From NCBI GenBank assembly GCA_947044365.1, contig OX345648.1, forward strand, positions 5,658,117 through 5,722,116: a stretch of 64,000 bases of DNA, in the 5' to 3' direction. Numbering within the stretch: the stretch's first letter is position 1; each line of letters opens with the position of its first letter. Position numbers and translations under genes: made by a program. Below the pieces are notes generated by a model. The model was not told the DNA's origin. It did no database searches and saw only the letters and a program-made list of their open reading frames with translations. This DNA comes from Petrosia ficiformis. Taxonomy: Eukaryota; Porifera; Demospongiae; Haplosclerida; Petrosiidae. This document shows positions 59,013-64,000 of this stretch, one piece after another.

Positions 59013-62000
59013 TTATACAATGATTGAACGAGAAGCTATGCTAGCTTTTCTTCTCTTCCTTTTTCTCTCTCCTCCCATTTTATTGAAAGCAGTGTCCATG
59101 TGGTCCTGACTACTTGATATATCAAATTCAACTGACTCATCTGTTAATGCTCTTGCCCTTTTAGCAAGACGTGGAGAGCGCCTCACATACTCTTGTTCTC
59201 CCTGGCCAGCAGCAGTTAGGGGCTGAAATATTCAAATATGTAAGTAGCTGAAGTGTAGATGGACAAAATGTTTACCTTTACTGGTGGAGGCATGCCAATC
59301 TTAAGTGAAGAAGCCTTTTCTGTGAGCTGCTCTATTTTACTTGGCTAAAGAATTTAAAAATCAGAGGAGGTGTCACTATGTGTCTAATCAATGCTATAGT
59401 CAGTAGATTGAACTGTTCAACCCACTGACTCAGCATTCAATATAACCATATTAAATTCCACCATGCACAGTGACATGTGTACACCTCCTTTTAAAAATCT
59501 TACAGTTTTTATTGGACTGGATTGAGGTGTTTCTATTGGCTGAGGAATCTGGAAATATTTCATAAATCCTTCTTTTTTAATAGCATCTTTTTGAACAGTC
59601 TTATAATGTGATTTACTGTATAAATGAGGAAACCCCTTCATTAATCCTATAATGTGAAATCTAATTAACATACCCTCGTCCTTTTGACGGAGGACGTATG
59701 TATTCTTCTCTCTCTAATCTGTTGACAAGACCTTGAGCAACACTGACTTCAATATCTGGATGGATGGATGTATGTATGTATGTATGTACAGTAATGTACT
59801 ATGTATGTATGTATGTATGTATGCAATATGGTGTATGTTAGATACAGACTGACTCATTCTCTTAGCCAGTGTATGTGGAAGTACTCTGTTCAATTCTGAA
59901 CAACTAAGAAGAGCTCGTCTCCAGAGACAATGAGCTTGGAGTGGTACTGCATCAAGTGATGGAAGGAATGGATCTGTACATGGATTACTAGGAATCTGTA
60001 ATGATAAATAGATACGACTGAAGACCATCTACATATCCATCTATCTATAGATTGATGACAGACAGACAAGCTCTTCGTAATAATATACCGAGGGCATATC
60101 TCTTCACCAAACAAGATGGCTTGTAACGTAGACAAGATATACTTCACATACCTGAGCACACAGATCACATATATGTAGTTCGGGAACATCATCTTCACAC
60201 AACAGACCAAAGCATGCGGCATGTTGCCATATATTACACACACCACACAATATCATCAATCCTTCATCCTTAAACAAGATGATAATTATTTCAACATAAT
60301 TCAACAAAGCGTTACCTTGTTATATCCACAAGGACATCTAACAAGAGGGGATTCACTTTCGGAGGAAGGGGTTTCAATATTATTAGTATTACATACTCTT
60401 GTCCCATGTTGGTTGTTTGGAGTCTGGGCAGCTGGGGGAGAAAACGAATAATTATTATATTTAATAAAGGAATTAGATACCTTCCTGTGGCTCTTTTGCT
60501 AGTCCATTTGTGACATCTATAACAAACAATAGTAACAATAATCATTGAATATATGGTACTGTTTTATAAATAGAATGTGTACTTATAAATAGTTACTATT
60601 AATAGATACGTAGATGTTCTCACAAGTAACTGCTATTAATAAACATGTATATATGTGTTCTACTAATAGTACAAACCACTGTTACTATTAATAGATACGT
60701 ATTCTAATAATAGTACAAACCACTGTTACTATTAATAGATACATATTCTATTAGATATGTATTCTAATAATAGTACAAACCACTGTTACTATTAATAGAT
60801 ATGTATTCTAATAGTACAAATTACTGTTACTATTAATAGATACGTATTCTAACAATAGTACAAACCACTTACTATTAATAGATACATATTCTAATAATAA
60901 TACAAACCACTTACTATTAATAGATACATTCTAATAATAGTACAAACCACTGTTACTATTAATAGATATGTATTCTAATAGTACAAACCACTGTTACTAT
61001 TAATAGATACATATTCTAATAATAGTACAAACCACTGTTACTATTAATAGATACATTCTAATAATACTACAAACCACTGTTATTATTAATAGATACATAT
61101 TCTAATAATAATACAAACCACTTACTATTAATAGATACATTCTAATAATAGTACAAACCACTGTTACTATTAATAGATATGTATTCTAATAGTACAAATT
61201 ACTGTTACTATTAATAGATACGTATTCTAATAATAGTACAAACCACTGTTACTATTAATAGATATGTATTCTAATAGTACAAATTACTGTTACTATTAAT
61301 AGATACGTATTCTAATAATAGTACAAACCACTGTTATTATTAATAGATACATATTCTAATAATAATACAAACCACTTACTATTAATAGATACATTCTAAT
61401 AATAGTACAAACCACTGTTACTATTAATAGATATGTATTCTAATAGTACAAATTACTGTTACTATTAATAGATACGTATTCTAATAATAGTACAAACCAC
61501 TGTTACTATTAATAGATATGTATTCTAATAGTACAAATTACTGTTACTATTAATAGATACATATTCTAATAATAGTACAAACCACTGTTACTATTAATAG
61601 ATACATATTCTAATAATAATTATAAATAGCACTGATGCACTGACCTGAAGGTACCAATCCTTTCTGAGTGGTATCTTGAGGTGGATCAACCTCCATTGTG
61701 TCATCAGTAGTCCTTCCTAATATCTCTCCTCTATTCTCCTCCTCTTCTTCTCCTTCACAAAGTGCAAACTGTTGACATTCAGTCCTAATGCGTAACTTCA
61801 CTCTTCAGATAGATGGATAAAGAGATAAATAGATGCATAATTAGAAAATAGTCTAGAAAGATGGATAAACTCACTCATGGAATGGCTATTGAGTTATTTA
61901 TATGTACATGCAGAGAGAGATAGATAATGGCATGTAGTATAGTATAATAATGACTAACAGTTTGTATATCTCCTACTCTGATATTCAATGGTTCGTCTTT

Positions 62001-63621
62001 GAAATTAAAATCTTCAACACATGACGCCTATATTAATACATATTAATACATAGATCAATGGTTGAAACTATATATACCTGAAAACCTGGAGGTTCATAAT
62101 CATGAGGTGTGACTATAAGTATAAAGAACAAGATAGATACATATACATAGACATATATCAGTTCTCTCTTTGGGCCAGTGGCACAGTTAATTATGATTAT
62201 ATTGTCACTAACAGCATTAACTCTTTGTTAATTGGCTCAAGATGTATTCACAATGGCGCACACACTAACCATTTTGAGCCAATTTGGCCCAAACTTCAAA
62301 ACCTATCAAAAACTCTGACATATATATATATATATATATAGTTGTAGTGTATATCATATTACTATTAGGTTGCTATGGTAACAATATAATTAACATTGAT
62401 GTACCATCATCATAATACAGAAGTTTCATTGTCATCATAACATCATCTGTAGAATAACAAATACATGTATGTACATGTACATACTAATATCAATAGCTAA
62501 ACACATCATTAATACTTAGAAACATATAGTTTATAGTCTTACCTGGTAATGGTTTTAGTGTTTGTGTCAGTACCACAATAGTTCTTAATAGCTTAATGGT
62601 AGCTTTACGAGTCTCAGCGGCACTGTAAGCTCCAGTTATCTTGTTTCCATTACGATATATAGAAATACTTTCATGATTATCGGCATTATATGAGAACTGT
62701 ATAAATGAAACTCATGAATAGATACAAGAATCTCTGTACATTACTACATCATACTTACTTTAAATGTATACGACTCCACAATTGTCTACAAAAAAATATA
62801 ATTAGTTCATAATTATTATAGGTAATAATCTACACTAACATCAGGATTTCCACCATCTTTATACAAAGCCATTATGATCATTCTTAACTGTTAGGGGGGA
62901 GATATGAAGTTTAGAAATTATTACGTCTATAACTTAACATATTTTTTGTCCAGAGCATCAAAGCAACCTTTCACCCTGATTAGGAGGAGGAGAAGAGATT
63001 ATATAATAAGTCAAGTGAAAGAACAGAGGATCAAATGATGGAGAGAGAGTTATTCCTTGTTTATGGATCGCTCATTGACTAACCATTGAATCACTTGACA
63101 TGCACCAGGACATGCACTATCATCACGAAGAATCTTTAGATTCAAATCTGTGTATAGCATAAATGTAATAACATGATATAGTCTCATGTCTAAACCTATT
63201 TTACATGGTCTGGGAATGAGACTTATATGAATGTATGCATGCTAGTACCTTCAAGGCAACGGTCACCAAAAGCATGTTCAGGAAACACTGTCCTATAATA
63301 ATAATATACATATATATATAATTATAATATTCATTTATGTTATTACATACCTCAGGTAACTGATGTTGGATATCTAATGAGGGCCAAGTAGAAAGTATAT
63401 TATATATATAAAGATAAGGATTTTTAGCTTACAGCAACTGCTAGGAGTTTCTTAACAAATAACGTTGATTGCTCTGCCGTTACTTGCTCAGTTGGAAACA
63501 TCGTTGACCACTAAAAGGAGAGGATACTCATATAAACATGGCTTGTTGTAATTGTATTTATAGTAACATTATTCACATTGCTTGTCTTCTGTTGCTTTCT
63601 CTGCATCTGAGTGGTTGCCAT
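59013..63621 (-). CDS. HORMAD1: HORMA-domain meiotic axis protein (HORMAD/Hop1) with PHD finger
   Basis: Meiotic chromosome-axis protein that promotes double-strand breaks and homologue pairing. Exon 1 MATTQMQRKQQ; then TAEQSTLFVKKLLAVA, ISNISYLR, TVFPEHAFGDRCLE, LNLKILRDDSACPGA and VKGCFDALDKKYLRMII, matching the HORMAD1 HORMA domain in order (63621 to about 61955), through MKLLYYDD and VTPHDYEPPGFQ. A linker includes an acidic EEEEENRG run (about 61740). Exons at about 60318-60435 and 60150-60272 form a complete C4HC3 PHD finger (CPC, CGVC, HAAC, CDLC), absent from vertebrate HORMAD1/2 but known in fungal Hop1. Exons at about 59850-59997 and 59672-59757 resemble a winged helix (LVNRLEREEYIRPP). 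The C-terminus KRRKASIASRSIIV looks like a HORMA closure motif. The symbol marks homology; one-to-one orthology with HORMAD1 versus HORMAD2 is not shown. Confidence 0.92.
60560..61625. repeat. CTATTAATAG minisatellite (~40-base units) in HORMAD intron
   Basis: About twenty-five units of TTACTATTAATAGATACGTA followed by TTCTAATAATAGTACAAACCACTG with small deletions; a higher-order block of about 175 bases repeats near 61100-61600. It has the same palindromic core as the MICAL array. Confidence 0.94.
62155..62325 (+). mobile_element. MITE-like element, copy 2, in HORMAD intron
   Basis: Homologous to the reverse complement of 19357-19545 over nearly its full length, with shared CTCTCTTTGGGCC, TTGTTAATTGGCTCAAGATG and CCAATTTGGCCCA blocks. 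Next to an AT run on the right. Confidence 0.75.
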
Positions 63622-63825
63622 AATGTTATCTCTGTATTATCAGCAATGAATATCCTTCACTATAAATGAGTGGGTGAGCTGCACCTGGGTCTATTTTGAA
63701 ATTCCCGCCTCCTCATTAACCACGCCCACTCAAACCACGTGCGTGCATGCTATGCCATGTGGAGGACTTATATAAGAAAGATACAGAAGTTATTCAACAA
63801 ATTGGAATATCTGAGACCTGTTATA
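63622..63825. promoter_or_regulatory. candidate bidirectional promoter, HORMAD / unidentified gene
   Basis: 204 bases between divergent starts. Locally GC-rich (CCCGCCTCCTCATTAACCAC, CCACGTGCGTGCATGC near 63735) with an E-box-like CACGTG and a TATATAA-type sequence at about 63769. Role inferred from position. Confidence 0.5.
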
Positions 63826-64000
63826 ATGGCTGAAGGACAAGAACCTCCTGCAAAAATTAGGAAAGAAGATGATGGGTCAGATAAAGAAGCTGAAGAGACA
63901 ACACTAGGTGCAACAAGTGTAAACCAGACACCTGTATGTGTGTGTTGATATCTATAACCATAATATTTAGTATTTCACATTTCTCAGCAGCGTCTTTTGA
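63826..64000 (+). CDS. 5' end of an unidentified gene (runs off the window)
   Basis: Exon 1 (63826-63933, 36 codons) starts MAEGQEPPAKIRKEDDG and is hydrophilic and acidic with Thr/Glu, ending VNQTP before a GTATGTGTG donor. A short intron ends TTTCTCAG at 63987, and exon 2 begins in phase (QRLL) at 63988 and leaves the window. An in-frame upstream ATG at 63739 would add a 29-residue basic extension (MRACYAMWRTYIRK) that could be a mitochondrial-type leader; the shorter start is preferred because of composition. The family is not recognised. Confidence 0.45.

Overview
This is a eukaryotic, intron-rich, AT-rich nuclear segment from an animal. Every gene with a recognisable family is metazoan-type: MICAL, HORMAD, PRMT1, AGBL-type carboxypeptidase, DRAM, tetraspanin, FAR1-like reductases, pitchfork/CIMAP3 and mL63. 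Intergenic gaps are only 100-300 bases in most places, many introns are short, and introns are packed with ATAC/GATA/GGAT microsatellites and minisatellites. This compactness fits a sponge such as Amphimedon, but that assignment is an inference from style and gene content, not from a database match.

Layout. 0.46-13.8 kb: four intact tandem fatty acyl-CoA reductase (FAR1-like) genes, all on the minus strand. 13.9-16.8 kb: ALG10 (+). 18.0-21.5 kb: a PNPLA2/ATGL-like patatin lipase (-). 21.6-32.0 kb: a large cytosolic carboxypeptidase AGBL2/3 gene (+). 32.2-34.1 kb: a pitchfork/CIMAP3-like ciliary protein (-). 34.2-36.2 kb: a DRAM-family six-pass membrane protein (+). 36.5-40.8 kb: PRMT1 (-). 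41.1-51.8 kb: a full-length MICAL (-). 52.1-55.3 kb: a four-pass LRRC8/pannexin-like protein whose C-terminus is not recognised (-). 55.6-58.2 kb: a tetraspanin (-). 58.4-58.7 kb: mitochondrial ribosomal protein mL63 (+). 59.0-63.6 kb: a HORMAD/Hop1 homologue carrying a PHD finger and a probable winged helix (-). 63.8 kb to the end: the 5' end of an unidentified gene (+).

Arrangement. Five divergent gene pairs have start codons 109-207 bases apart (FAR-D/ALG10, PNPLA/AGBL, CIMAP3/DRAM, TSPAN/MRPL63, HORMAD/unknown), so they probably share promoters. No single pathway links the window. Small functional clusters are lipid metabolism (FAR array, PNPLA) and microtubule/cilium biology (AGBL, CIMAP3).

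Repeats. Several short non-autonomous DNA-transposon families occur in two or more copies and can be aligned inside the window. One of them supplies the stop codon of the PNPLA gene. Four intronic minisatellites in four unrelated genes are built around a CTA(A/T)4TAG core. Most long open frames elsewhere are microsatellite translations (YIHT, MYVC, LSIY, HPSI repeats) and were not annotated as genes. Gene boundaries below are start-codon to stop-codon spans; exons were joined by hand from GT/AG sites, reading-frame phase and family similarity.
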